Positions 1 to 40,414 of a DNA stretch of 64,000 bases are shown here, in pieces. Made by a program: the position numbers and the translations under genes. Source of the DNA: Aselliscus stoliczkanus (lineage: Eukaryota; Chordata; Mammalia; Chiroptera; Hipposideridae); the NCBI GenBank assembly GCA_033961575.1, contig CM066727.1:151327434-151391433 (forward strand), written 5' to 3'. The notes below the pieces were generated by a model. That model was not told the origin of the DNA and did no database searches. It worked only from the letters and a program-made list of their open reading frames with translations. Position 1 is the first letter of the stretch, and every line of letters begins with the position of its first letter.

Positions 1-59
1 CCTGGGTTGTGGCATTGTAGCCAGCCAGCCACACAATGGCCCTTGGTGACAAAAATCAC

Positions 60-340
60 AATCACAACCATAATGATAAACATAGTGAGTTATCACATTT
101 CACTGTGCTCCAGGTGCTGTGCTATGATTTTTACTACATGCATTATTATCTCATGTAAGCCTCATTGTAACCCAATAAGGTAGGTACAATTATCCCCATT
201 TTATGGATGAAGAAACTGAGCCACAGCAATAGTAAGTCACTTGCTATCTGTGAAGAACACACAGCTGGCAAGTGGCAGAGCTGGGACTTGAATCCAAGAA
301 CATTTGATTCCTCACCACTATGCTCTTCTGCCTCCTTTGG
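60..340 (+). repeat. MIR SINE relic
   Basis: Ancient tRNA-derived MIR. The core reads 'cattttatggatgaagaaac', followed by the 'acagctggcaagtggcagag' and 'gggacttgaatcca' blocks typical of the family. It is heavily diverged, with no target duplication visible. Confidence 0.8.
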
Positions 341-624
341 AGAAATTAGTTCAGGTTGTAAAAGACCTGGGCTCCCATATCCCATCTAACTCTACCTGAG
401 GGCTCACACCACTAGCATTCTCAGGGCCAGTATTTGTCTTTTCTCCTTGGAAATAATTAGCTCCAACCCCTGTCAGAAATGGAAAAACCACACCCAGAAA
501 TCCTCAGAAGTGTAGTGCAATCCCTACTGGCCATGGGATGCCAGGGTTGAATGGAGAGAACACGTGGCAAGCATGCAGCTATACCCAACCCTGCACAAGT
601 TGGGAAAACTTCACACTGTACATC

Positions 625-767
625 AAGTCCTCGAATAACATCATTTCGTTATAATGTCGATGAGATGCAATAGGAACTTAACTCGTGTTTATATGGTACA
701 ATTGGTTTTGTTATATGTTGTTTCATTTAAAGTCACAGAACCTATCAACTACGTTAAGTGAGGACTT
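625..767. mobile_element. small non-autonomous DNA transposon (MITE-like)
   Basis: A 143-bp stretch bounded by inverted ends: AAGTCCTC at 625-632 and GAGGACTT at 760-767. Similarity extends inward ('gaataac' against the complement of 'acgttaagt'). There is no coding capacity. The family is not recognised with certainty; a Tigger-like MITE is possible. Confidence 0.5.
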
Positions 768-780
768 ATTGTATTATTTT

Positions 781-1540
781 AGGGGTGCACAAGAATACCC
801 TTCCCCAATGGAGCCTCATCTCCTTCTGAAATACCTGCCCCAGGAACCTGAGAATTCATAATCAGAGTCAGTCCTTTGACCTAAGGCTTTTTTCCTTGTT
901 AAAAGGTAAACAGAAGGGAAAAGAACATCCCACTTTGTCAGCCACTGTCAGTTATTTGTACCTCAGTAAGAATCAGTTAATCAGGTTCTTCCTAAAGCCT
1001 CAGATGTCTGGGGAGCAATTTGTTTGTTTTGTGTTTTTTGGCAAAAATGCTTATGGCAGGGGAAAGGAAAGGAACAGGAGAGACTGCTGCCCAGAGGGAA
1101 AGGAAAAGAGAGAAGGTACCACTTGAGGGAAAATAATACAGAAGGGACAGACTGGGGGTAAGCCTAACGTATTTTAGAATTTTCATTGAGGCCAAACCTC
1201 TAGGTAACCTTGGGGCTTTAGTACCAATGTCAGTGACGAAAGTATTAGAGGTATTCAGGGGAAACTAGAAGATCACACACATGCCATTCCAGGGCCTCGA
1301 AGCCACTGCCAGCTACTGAAGGGATTATACATGGACAATTATCAACTTGTCATCCTCTTGATGTGTGTATGCACCTGCAATATTTCCTTCCATATAGCTA
1401 ATGTGTATGGAATGGAAACAAACTAATTTTATTGTCACCCAGTCAAAAACCTAATTGAAAAATAAATCTGCATCTCCTACAATCAAAACACAGACTCCTA
1501 ACTGTTCTCCCTACTTCTGTCCTAGTCCCCCCAGTAACCA
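781..1540. other. unassigned sequence left of the last visible NCKAP1L exon
   Basis: I see no exon, no clear repeat and no RNA gene here. Because NCKAP1L reads leftward, this is expected to be intron 20 of that gene. The next exon (after residue 718) was looked for and not found. Confidence 0.5.
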
Positions 1541-1544
1541 GAGT

Positions 1545-1956
1545 GCTCTAAGAGTAGCCAGAGTGCTCTTATTGAACTATTGAGTGAAACCTTGTACTGC
1601 TCTGCTCAAACCCTGCCAAGGTTCCCCATGTCACTCAGAATGAAAGCCCAAATTCTTACAATGACACAGAAGCATCTGCACAGCACACCACTCCTCCTAC
1701 CTCTCTAATCTCGCCTCCTACCTGTCTCCCCCTGGCTCACTGGGCTCCAGCAGCACTGGTCTCCTCCATATCCTCTGAACATACCACGCATGCTCCCACC
1801 TCAGGGCCTTTGCACTTGCTGTTTCCTCTGCTTAGAATGTTCTTTCCCCAGTCACATGCTTGGCTTCCTCACTTCCTTCAAGAGTTTACTCAAACGTCAC
1901 TTTCTCAAGCAGGCCTTTCCTGGCCATCCCATGTAAAATGACAACACACCACCAGC

Positions 1957-1997
<41 letters not shown>

Positions 1998-2215
1998 CCT
2001 GTCTCCCTTTCCTGGTTTATTCTTCTGCTTAGCACTAATCAATAGCTAATCTACTACATGTTTTACTTTATTTTGTTCATCTATCCCCCCTACCAGAAGG
2101 TAAACTTTACAGGGGCAGGGGTTTTTGTCTATTTTGTATACTGCTATAGTAACAGCTTCTAGAACACTGCTAACACACAGAGTAGCATTGCAATAAATAA
2201 TTATTGAATGAGTAA
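1545..2215 (+). repeat. L2 LINE 3' end, with (CA)n at 1958-1995
   Basis: Ancient L2 3' region in sense orientation. Landmarks are 'gggcctttgcacttgctgtt', 'aatgttctttccccag', 'caggcctttcctggccatcc' and the terminal 'aataaataattattgaatga'. An expanded (CA)n microsatellite interrupts it at 1958-1995. Confidence 0.8.
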
Positions 2216-2394
2216 GTGAATATACTACATATTCCTAAAGAAAACATCTAAGACTAGGGGATTATTCACAATAATTCTTCTTCTCATTCCCCTAATTGCT
2301 GTCTATAGTGCCCAATTCCAATATAAGAAATGTTCCTCCTCTATAAGCAATATAGAATGAGGGGCAAAGTGGAGTAAAGAGAATCTATTTTATC

Positions 2395-2640
2395 AAGATA
2401 TATTATATGTCAGGAACTTTGCACTCATTACAATCTTTCATTCTCTACCAGTTCTCAAATACAGGTAATTCTCAATTATATATGTATAAGGTAAGTATCA
2501 TTATCCTTACTTCACAGGTAGGACAGTAAGGCCTAAGCAAGTTGAATAACCTGCTCCGTGTCTCAGCTAATGGCCAGGATCGCAACACAGTTCTCACTGC
2601 AAAGGCTCCACTCACTCTCTAAACCAGTGGTGATCAACTC
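2395..2640 (+). repeat. MIR relic
   Basis: Diverged MIR core ('cattatccttacttcacagg') followed by a 'ctaatggccaggatcg' block. It ends beside a short MER5-like fragment at about 2622-2690 ('ccagtggtgatcaactctgg'). Confidence 0.55.
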
Positions 2641-2711
2641 TGGTTGTTCATTGAAACCACCTGTAGAGGTTTGGCATTCTATTTGTTTATTTGCTTTTAA
2701 TAGAGAACTTA

Positions 2712-28050
<25,339 letters not shown>

Positions 28051-28079
28051 CTATCTATGTAGCTAGTACTGTGAAATGG

Positions 28080-28480
28080 GTGGAGGCGAGTGGGAGGAAC
28101 AAGCTTTCAAGGCTCTTCACAGTCTGGCACCAACGCTTTTGGACTTACCTAACCACCACTAGTGTCCTATATAAAGCTCTATACCAGACAAACAAGTATT
28201 GACTACCGCACTCCCATACACTTTTATACTTTCCCTCTTTTATCTCCCCATCAAGGATGCTTATGTTATTCTCTCCTGAACCTTAAGCCCACCCATCTTT
28301 TAGGGCCCAGGTTAAGTCCCAACTCCTCCTAATTACCTCATCCAGTGTCAATGATTCCTTTTATTTTTTTTAAGTGTATGTCTTATCTCCCCCCAACTGC
28401 ATCATAAGCTCCTTAGTGATAAGAATTGTATCTAATACTTCTTTATATATCCCTCACAATGCTCTAGTACAGAGATTCTC
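28080..28480 (+). repeat. L2 LINE 3' end, probable
   Basis: 'ggctcttcacagtctggcac', 'tttagggcccaggttaagtc' and 'catcataagctccttagtga' follow the order of the L2 3' region. Confidence 0.65.
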
Positions 28481-28650
28481 CTAGTGGTCACATAAACATC
28501 ACCTGGAAACTTATTAGACATACAAATTCTCAGGCTCAACCCCAGACCTACTGAATCCAAAACTCTGGGGTAGGGTCCACCACTCTGTTTTAATAAGCCC
28601 TCCAAATAATTTCAATGCACTCTCAAGTTCGAGAACCACTGCTCTATTAC
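28470..28650. mobile_element. MER5A-type hAT relic
   Basis: 'acataaacatcacctggaaa', 'caaattctcaggctcaaccc' and 'agttcgagaaccactgctct' are MER5A signatures. A second, weaker MER5-like unit follows to about 28810. Confidence 0.8.
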
Positions 28651-29262
28651 AATGGTTCTTAAAGGTGCGTACAAAACTGAGATCCCTGTCCCCTGAGATT
28701 CAGGACTGGTGGGTCTGCAGTGGGGTCTAGAAGTCTGCATTTATAAGACCCCCTAGCAGGTTTCGGTGCAAATGTCCTATCAGACACGTGTTGAGAAATG
28801 CTGGTCTAGAACACCACCTTCTGGATACAGTGGCCATTCAATAAACATGCTGGTTTATTTGTTGAATTATTAAGACTAACTAGGAAAATGGGCCCCATTG
28901 AAGAAGAATTAAATTAACTGAAATTAATAGACTTTAAATCTTAGAACACTGGGCGAACTTGAGCATTAAAATATTCTTGTTGTTTCAACCAAGCTATAAA
29001 CTCCCTACCTCAAGAAAACCAACTCACTTTCAAGTATCTTTCAAGGCAGAAGGTCCTCGGAAAAATTCTAAATCAGAATTGTCTTCATATCTACCTCCTT
29101 TCTACAATAATTCCTTTTCCTCAATTTTCAAGCATTGCCACTTTCCATATCCAGGGCTCCCACATTGTCCTAATATATCCTGGGACAAAGGGAGCGGGGA
29201 GCTGGTTAGCATTATTATTTAAGGAGCTTAATATGTTTGCTCCCAAGAGAACGTATTTTTTT

Positions 29263-29702
29263 TTTAAGATTTTTATTGGGGAGTTGGGGGAGGGGAACAG
29301 CATTGGGGAATCAAGGAAGGGAACAGACAAGTTGTTGTCCTTTTGTTCTTCAGTCTAGTTGTGGAGGATGTCGCTTCACTGGTCCATGTTAGTATTATCA
29401 TTGTGCTCTTCCCAGCTGAGGCAGTCGCTCACCGGCCATTGGACAGCTGCTCACAGTGGCTCACAGCAGCTCACACCAGCTGCCAGCCGCTCACTGGAGA
29501 TCAGGCAGCCCACTGCAGCAGGAGCTGAAGACTATGCCTTTGCTGGCGACTCACAGCAGCCCAGCTCAAGGTCAAGCTGTTGTTCACCATCTCAGCTGTA
29601 GAGGACACGTCACTGGCCCTCATGTGGGATCCGAACCGGGGCCCTGCTGCTCAGAGCTGGTGTCCCAAGCCAACTCTTAACCAACACGCCACTCGGTGGG
29701 CC
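29263..29702 (-). mobile_element. SINE, type L
   Basis: Minus-strand L copy. The TSD is AGAGAA(C/T)GTATTTTT at about 29246-29262 and starting at 29703. Confidence 0.9.
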
Positions 29703-29735
29703 AGAGAATGTATTTTTTAAAGAAACAAGCTGGCA

Positions 29736-30219
29736 GGGCCAGCCGAGTGGCTCAGTTGGTTAAGAGTTGGCTTAGAGGGCGAGCTCTGAGCAACAGGGCC
29801 GCCGATTTGATTCCCACATAGGACAGTGATGCTGTGCCCGAGCTGAGCTGTTGCTAAAGCTGCCAACAGGTGGCAGGATGGCTCATCTGGTGTAACAACA
29901 ATATTGCCTATTCATTGGTGGGCTATGCCCACCCGCAACTAAAAAAAGATTGAACTCAGCACCTTGAGCTGAGCTGCTTCCTGGATGGCTCAATGGATAG
30001 GGCATGTGCTCTTAACAACAAGGCTGCTGGTTCGACTCCCGCATGGGATGGTGGCTACACCCACCCACAACTAAGACTAAACACAGCACCTTGAGCTTAG
30101 AGGCCATGAGCTGCTGACAGGAAGCCAGATGGTGACTGGCACCCTCCACAACAAAGATTGAAGAACAACAACTTGGCTGGTCCCCTTCCCCAATTCCCCA
30201 ACAAAATCTTTTAAAAAAA
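29736..30219 (+). mobile_element. SINE, composite type K
   Basis: Two tRNA-like heads (29736; about 29980 with 'ctggttcgactcccgcatgg') joined by an M-type segment. The tail 'ccaacaaaatcttttaaaaa' is related to type L. It has the same architecture as 13880-14528 and, in reverse, 32444-32957. Confidence 0.87.
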
Positions 30220-30691
30220 GGTGGCAATACTTAACACATGAAATTTCAAACATCTCTAAGGGAAAATTTTCATTTTTGGAAAACAGAATCTGCCTTCCAG
30301 TTTATATACTGGGTGTGTTCCTAGAAAGCTATGGGACTGGTATTAGGTGATACTGGCCTGAAGAACTGAATCACCTGCTGTTTTCAAAGAAATCCAGGTC
30401 TTACTAAAGAGATTTGTGGGATTTGTATTGATCTTTCACCTTGGTGGGGAGAATAAGGAGCAAGCAGTAAGACACCGACATCTAGTAAACTAAGCAACAG
30501 TGTAACAGCAGTCTTCATACAGGTTAATATAGTTCTGTTGGATCTTTCTCATTTGCATTTCTTATCTTAATCCTGAAAATTTTAATACAATACTGTGAAT
30601 ATGGGGTCTGACAATTAAGTCCATAAACTTGTTGCAACCTTTTTTGTTTTTTAGCTGACAATTAAGTTCATAAACTTGTTGCAACTTTTTT

Positions 30692-30805
30692 TTTTTTTTT
30701 TGAGCTGCAGCAGTTAAGTTCGGGCTGGGCATCAAACTGCTGTTGCTCAGAGCTCAGCTCGCACTCTTGAGCGAGCTCTTAACCAACTGAGCCACTCAGC
30801 CAGCC
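30692..30805 (-). mobile_element. SINE, type M, 3'-truncated
   Basis: M head and body in reverse, lacking the usual 'ctgccacctgttggcagctc' tract. The flanks (gcAACTTTTTTTT / caCAACTTTTTTTT) suggest a short TSD within the mariner. Confidence 0.8.
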
Positions 30806-30927
30806 CACAACTTTTTTTTTATATCAGAGGGATTATTCATTATGAATGTGTACCAACTGGACAAACAGTTAACCAAGTTTACTATTTGGAAGTCCTGAAA
30901 AGCTTGTGTGAAAAAGTTAGGCGATGT

Positions 30928-31401
30928 GGGGCCGGACGAGTGGCACGTTGGTTAAGAGCTGGCTTGGGACACCAGCTCTGAGCAGCAGGGCCCGGGATTT
31001 GGATCCCACATTAGGGCCAGTGACACTGTGCCCTCTACAGATAAGATGGTGAACAACAGCTCGACCTGGAGCTGGCTGCCCTGAGTCGCCAGCAATGGTG
31101 TAGGGTTCAGCCCCTGCTGCAGTGGGCTGCTGTGAGCTAATATGAGTGGCTGGCAGCCAGCATGAGCAGCCGGCAGCTGGCATGAGCTGCCAAGAGCCAC
31201 CATGAGCTGCCATCCAGTGGCCGGTGACCAATCTGCTTCACCCAGGAAGACAGCAATGATAATACCAACATGGGCCAGTGAAGCGACATCCTCCACAACT
31301 AGACTGAAGAACAAAAGGACAGCAACTTCTCTGTTCCCCTTCCACGATTCCCCAACGCTGTTCCCCTCCCCCAATTCCCCAATAAGATCTTTAAAAAAAA
31401 A
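30928..31401 (+). mobile_element. SINE, type L
   Basis: L copy within mariner A. The TSD is AAAAAGTTAGG(C/T)GA (30911-30924 and 31402-31415). Confidence 0.9.
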
Positions 31402-31905
31402 AAAAAGTTAGGTGACCTGAAATTTTTGCCAACAATTCATGGTTCATCCATCATGACAATGCACCAGTTCACACAGTGCATTGAGGTCTGTGAGGGAGTT
31501 TTTAGCCAGTAAACAAATAACTGTATTGGAACACACTCCCTATTCACCTGATCTGGCCCCAATGACTTCTTTCTTTACCTGAAGATAAAGGAAATATTGA
31601 AAGGAAGACATTTTTATGACATTCAGGACATCAAGGGTAATACAACGACAGCCCTGATGGCCATTCCAGAAAAAGAGTTCCAAAACTGCTTTGAAGGGTG
31701 GACTAGGTGCGGGGGTCAGTGCATAGTTTCCCAAGAGGAGTCCTTTGAAGGTGACTATAGTGATGTGATATTCAGCAATGAAGTATGTAGCACTTTTTCT
31801 AGGATGATTTTACTAACTTAATTGTTCAACCTTGTATGCTATGTTCATTTCTGTCTTTCTCACTTGTAGGCTTTCCCCCTTGCTGACCCAAAACTAGTCA
31901 ATCTT

Positions 31906-32163
31906 GGGGCCGCCGGGTGGCTCAGTTGGTTGGAGCATGTGCTGTGAACAATAAGGTTGCTGGTTCAATTCCCACATGGGCGAGGGAGCTGCACCCTGCA
32001 AAACGCCCCCCCCACCCCCCCACAACTATATTGAAAACAGCGACTGGACTTGGAGCTGAGCTGCACCCTCCACAACTAGATTGAAAACAAAGACTTGACT
32101 TGGAGCTGATGGGTCCTGGAAAAACACACTATTCCCCAATAAAATGTATATAAAACAAAAAAT
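31906..32163 (+). mobile_element. SINE, type V (VES-like)
   Basis: Head 'ggggccgccgggtggctcag', B box GGTTCAATTCCC, a partly duplicated 'ctccacaactagattgaaaa' body and the tail 'attccccaataaaatg'. The TSD is CTAGTCAATCTT (31894-31905, 32164-32175). It carries an internal C-run at 32007-32020. Confidence 0.9.
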
Positions 32164-32443
32164 CTAGTCAATCTTCTGGATCTAGGCTAAATAGTTCCAA
32201 GCCCAGCCCTTGCTGAACTCCTACACACTTGGTCTAGACTACATACTTTACATTTAAATTAAGGTCCACCTTTAATTGCCCATTTCATATTATACTGACA
32301 TCCCAGCTGAACTGTAAGATTGATGGAGCTTGAAAACACTTATTTGCCTGTACTTGGTATATAGGAAAAGCCTACATTTTAACATCAGCCATAATTTTGG
32401 GTTCAAATACAGTTGAGTTCAGTGGGCTAAGCCTTATGATTTA

Positions 32444-32957
32444 TTTATTTATTTATAAATTGGGGAATTGGGGGAAGGGAACAGTGTTGGGGAATTAGGG
32501 AGGAGGACTAGCCAGTTGTTGTTCTTCAGTCTTCATTCTGGAGGATGTCAGTCGCCATCTGACTGGCTGTCGGCAGCTTGTGGCCTCTAAGCTCAAGGTG
32601 CTGCGTTCAATCTTAGTTGCGGGTGGGCATAGCCACCATCCCATGCGGGAGTCGAACCAGCAGCCTTGTTGTTAAAATCATGTGCTCTATCCACTGAGCC
32701 ATCCAGGTGGCAGCTCAGCTCAAGGTGCCAAGTTCAGTCTTAGTTGAGGATGGGCGTAGCCCACCATTGAACAGGCAGTCTTACTGTTAGGAGCACGTGT
32801 TCTCACCAGCTGAGCCATCCTGCCATCTGTTGGCAGCTCAGCGACAGCTCAGCTCAAGCACAGCATCACTGGCCCATGTGGGAATCGAACCGGTGTCCCT
32901 GTTGCTCAGAGCTCGCATTCGTAAGCTAACTCAACCAACTGAGCCACTTGGTCGGCC
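32444..32957 (-). mobile_element. SINE, composite type K
   Basis: Minus-strand composite with at least three tRNA-like segments ('gaaccagcagccttgttgtt', 'gggcgtagcccaccattgaa', 'ggaatcgaaccggtgtccct'). The TSD is CTAAGCC(T/C)TATGATTTA (32427-32443, 32958-32974). Confidence 0.9.
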
Positions 32958-32984
32958 CTAAGCCCTATGATTTAGAGCCTAAGA

Positions 32985-33215
32985 GCCCAGGTTCTGGAAC
33001 CAGGTAGCTGGAGCCAGTGATAGAGTTCACATCCCAACTCTATCACTTACCAGTTCAGTTTTATAAACCAGTCTCCGTGTCTGTAAAATGGAGATGGTAT
33101 TGCTAATAGTTATGGGGCTATTGTATGTATTAAATAAGTTTCTACATGTAAAGTGATGGTCTAGATATTTACTATGTACCAGGTACTTTACATGTATTAC
33201 CTCAAATAATAAAAT
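32985..33215 (-). repeat. MIR relic
   Basis: 'cagtctccgtgtctgtaaaa' with 'tatcacttaccagttcag' and 'aggtactttacatgtattac' reads as a MIR in reverse. Confidence 0.65.
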
Positions 33216-33470
33216 GGTATTCAAACATGTACTAGCTTCGTAACTTTAGGCTATCACCACTGAGTTGGCTTCTTAATCTATTAATATAAAATGGTGGTCA
33301 TCCCTCACACAACTGTGGGAGTGATTACATTATATGGTGTACGGAAACATTTGTCTCAAGGCCTGTACATTGAATTAGGAATGCCAACAATACATGACCT
33401 TGTTACTTCATGTGGAATCCTATTTGTCACCACATGAAGAAAAAGACCAGGTTTAAAAAATAGGATTAAT

Positions 33471-33580
33471 GAGGGCCAGCCAAGTGGCGCGGTGGTTAAG
33501 AGCTGGCTTAGGATGCCAGCGGCCTCAGTTCAGGTCCCACATATGAGGGCCAGTGACACTGGCCTCTAAAAAAAAAAAAA
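33471..33580 (+). mobile_element. SINE, type S
   Basis: S copy with TSD TAGGATTAAT (33461-33470, 33581-33590). Confidence 0.93.
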
Positions 33581-33739
33581 TAGGATTAATCATACCAACA
33601 GGTAGTCTTTAGAAAAACTTCATTGGAGGAATCATGTGGCAGTTCCACCTGGAAACGGAAGTATCCCATCCAAGGATTGTTTAATTACCCCAGAGAAGGG
33701 CCTAGTAACCCTAGCTACAAATCAAAATCCACTGTGGAA

Positions 33740-33890
33740 TTCTCTTAAAGCCACAGTTAGCCAGACCCCATTCATGAAGATTTTAACCCAGTTTTGGAGT
33801 GGGGCTAAAGGACCTGACACTTTAAAACTATTTAGTGTTTCTCATACACAACCAGGATTGAGAACCGTTTCTCCAAGACTTAACTATAAC
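33740..33890. repeat. possible MER5/MER20-type hAT relic
   Basis: 'ccagaccccattcatgaaga' through 'aggattgagaaccgtttctc' follows a MER5-like order in degenerate form. Confidence 0.4.
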
Positions 33891-33904
33891 ATCAAAAACT
33901 TCCT

Positions 33905-34089
33905 AGGGCGCCAGTTAGCTCAGTTGGTTAGTGTGCAGGTTCATAACATCAAGGTTGCCGGTTCAATTCCCACATGGGCCAAGGAGCTGCACCCTCCACA
34001 ACTAGATTTAAACTACTATTTGACTTGGAGCTGATGGGTTCTAGAAAAACACACTGTTCCCCAATAAAATTTCTAAAAAGAAAAAAAAC
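33905..34089 (+). mobile_element. SINE, type V (VES-like)
   Basis: 'agggcgccagttagctcagt', B box GGTTCAATTCCC and the end 'tgttccccaataaaatttct'. The flanks AAAAACTTCC / AAAACCTTCC are an imperfect TSD. Confidence 0.87.
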
Positions 34090-37827
<3,738 letters not shown>

Positions 37828-37829
37828 TA

Positions 37830-37910
37830 TTGGGTTGTCAGAAAAGTCGTGATGTATTTTTTCTATGTTTTTCGTTGCAAAAATGCGTCATGACTTTTCC
37901 GGCAACCCAA
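37830..37910. mobile_element. 81-bp palindromic mariner-type MITE
   Basis: Nearly perfect inverted repeat, with outer ends TTGGGTTG and CAACCCAA and inner blocks 'aaaagtcgtgatg' / 'gtcatgacttttc'. TA duplications lie at 37828-37829 and 37911-37912. It has the MADE1-like layout (two mariner ends joined with no interior). Confidence 0.85.
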
Positions 37911-37912
37911 TA

Positions 37913-39283
37913 TTTAAAACAGAAGCCAGCACAAAATCAGTAAGTCCTACTCTGCCATTTAGTAATATCAACTTTTTTGGTAAAATAACTTTAATCGCTT
38001 AGCACTGGTATCTAGACTAATTCTTTAGGTCTCATTTTCAACTAACTTTCCTCTTTTGGTCATCTCCTATAGTGACTCAGAGACATAAAAGAGACTATGG
38101 AGGATAAACAGCCTAACAACTAAAAATCCTGGAGAAAAGATAGAGTAACTTTTTAAATTAATATCATAGTTTTAACACATCTGAACATAATTATTAACAT
38201 AGCTTTAACTAATAACACTAATGTTATATTCTAAATCTTCAAAGATTCTTAGACACGCTTTTCTTTTTTTAAAAATAAATCATATTTTCTATACTAAATC
38301 CTCCTCCCCCCACAATAAAATGGAGGGAAAATCCTGATAGCTTTATATCAGACTTTGGAGAAAGAGCTGTCTAGAACTCCATTTGAAATGATACTAACAC
38401 ACATCAAGCTTCGGTATTCCATAAAAACACTTGCTATCAAAATGGCACTCCCTCAATGTTCTCTTTCTATCTACAGGTCAGAAAAACTGGTAGAAAAGTT
38501 GTGGTTGAAAAAGACACTAGACAGAAGACATATTATTAAACTTTTTAAAAAACTTTGGGGAAATCTTACCTGTCAGGTTTTAGATAACAATTCTTGTCAT
38601 TGTTGCCATCTTAACTTTTCTTAATTTAAATAAATAATATTTTCCTATGAAAAGCTTCATCTTCCTTCTTTTCATATCCTCATTTGTCAACCGAAGACTA
38701 GGGGGTTTATTTGCCTATTTCCCTTTGTAGGAGAAATACAGTCGCCATATGGGCTATCATGCTATTCCTTAATTAGGTTCTTTATCTTCCAACTTTTTTC
38801 TCCTACCTCAAGACTTCTATGATATGACCATCAAATCAACCTACTTCAATCAATTCTTTGTACAAAACTTCCATGCTTAAACGATATAGTTTTTGTGACA
38901 AGCTGATTTTGGAACACAGCTCCAAATCTACCTTCTTAACTATTTAGGAATCAATTTACTCCCATCTTGAATATGCCTTATTATTTCTCACTCTGTTCAT
39001 ATTTAAATGTCACCTCTTTGTCCTTCAACCATTCAAATCCCTGTTCTAGCTTTTTCAAAGTTCAATTCTTAATCCTCACCTCATTTAAAACTTCCTTGTC
39101 GCCAGCCTCAACCATAGCACAAACAGAATCACATGCTTTGTATTTGCTTCACCAATAGCCTGATGCCGTGTTTCTGGTAAATATTCAAATACTTAACTGT
39201 TAAACTGAACCAAGACTCAATTTACAACAGGCAAAAAAATTGGTTCCTCTTAAGCTGTTTTTTCATTGCAGCTAGCTAATTTT
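37913..39283. other. intergenic, unassigned
   Basis: AT-rich sequence. Part of 38960-39150 is reminiscent of L2 wording but not convincing. No gene is supported. Confidence 0.4.
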
Positions 39284-39300
39284 AAAATAAGGACTTGATT

Positions 39301-39466
39301 AGGGCCAGCAGCTGGCTGAGTGGCTCAGTTGGTTAGAGCTCGCTCAAGAGTGTGAGCTGAGCTCTGAGCAACAGCAGTTCGATGCCCAGTCCAAGCTGAG
39401 CTGCCGATGAGCTGCCAACAGGTGGCAGGATGGCTCAGTTTAAAAAAATTTTTAAAAATAAAATAA
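39301..39466 (+). mobile_element. SINE, type M
   Basis: M copy whose outer TSD, AAAATAAGGACTTG (ending 39297 and 39598), also encloses the S copy that follows. The S element therefore landed in its A-rich tail. Confidence 0.88.
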
Positions 39467-39577
39467 GGGGCCGGCCGAGTGGTGCGGTGGTTAAGCGCTG
39501 GCTTGGGAAGCCAGCGGCCCCAGTTCGGGCCCCACATACGATGGCCAGTGATACTGCCCTCAAAAAAATATATAAAA
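39467..39577 (+). mobile_element. SINE, type S, in the tail of the M copy
   Basis: 'gggccggccgagtggtgcgg' head, intact anticodon-arm-like 'gctggcttgggaagccagc' and an A/T tail. Confidence 0.9.
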
Positions 39578-40414
39578 TAAAATAAAATAAGGACTTGCTA
39601 GTTTACTGATTAGTTCAGGTATATTTAGATTTACAATTAAAAGTCACAGTCAAATATTTTCTGCCCTTAGGAGTCTTAGCCCTACCTAAGTATTTTTCTA
39701 GATCCTTTTCAAATGATCTTTTTCTTCAGTTAAAGCAGAAAATAGAAGGGAGAAAACCAGACACTTTTGGTATCTACTGCATTCTAATGTACTTTGTACA
39801 AAGAAGGGCTACTGACTTTCTCTCTTAAATTTATATTAACATAAACAAGATTTACTTTTATCTCTTTTTTTTCTTTTTTTTTATTAGTTTCAGGTGTACA
39901 ACACAATGCAATAGTTATACTCTTTACCCACCAAAGTGACAACTGCCCTCCCCCAGTTCGCCACCCCACTCCCCCGCCATATCATACATATCTATCACAA
40001 CTCCCCTGACTCCCCTCCACAGTATACTCCACATCCCGTGACCATCCACATATTCAGTTATAGTTGGCATACAATACTATACAATCCTTTCCCCTTCCAT
40101 CTCATCCCCACCCCCCTCCCAACTAGCAACCCTCAGTTTTTCCTCTACATCTATGAGTCTGTTTACTTTGATGGTTCACTCAGCTCTTCAGACTGCACAC
40201 ACAAGTGAGATCACATAGTACCTGTCCTTCTCTGACTGACTTATTTCTCACAACATAATAGTCTCTTCACAACATTATCAATTACATTCCCAGAACTGCC
40301 CCCATATCCCTGCAGCAACATTGTAGTCCCACCTACACTGTCCAAAACCTTCCCCCTCTCCCTCTCCCCCAGTCCCTCCCAGCCAGCAACCATCAGTTTT
40401 TCCTTTACATCTAC

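Larger units (their letters stand above)
30604..31830 (+). mobile_element. decayed mariner transposon, copy A, interrupted by two SINEs
   Basis: The 5' terminal sequence 'tctgacaattaagtccataa' starts near 30606 and is repeated in tandem near 30655. The translation around 31450 has HHDNAP, the mariner catalytic-Asp motif. Downstream, 'EKEFQNCFEGWTR' and 'ESFEGDYSDV' are typical C-terminal blocks. Most of the N-terminal transposase is missing. SINEs sit at 30692-30805 and 30928-31401. Confidence 0.8.

Noticed and set aside
30952..31374. 140-codon frame on the minus strand
   Set aside because: Antisense reading of an L SINE. The same peptide wording ([20 protein letters not shown]) recurs at every L copy.
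38355..38624. 89-codon plus-strand frame in the intergenic region
   Set aside because: Low-complexity K/L/S composition, no recognisable family and no splice or promoter context.
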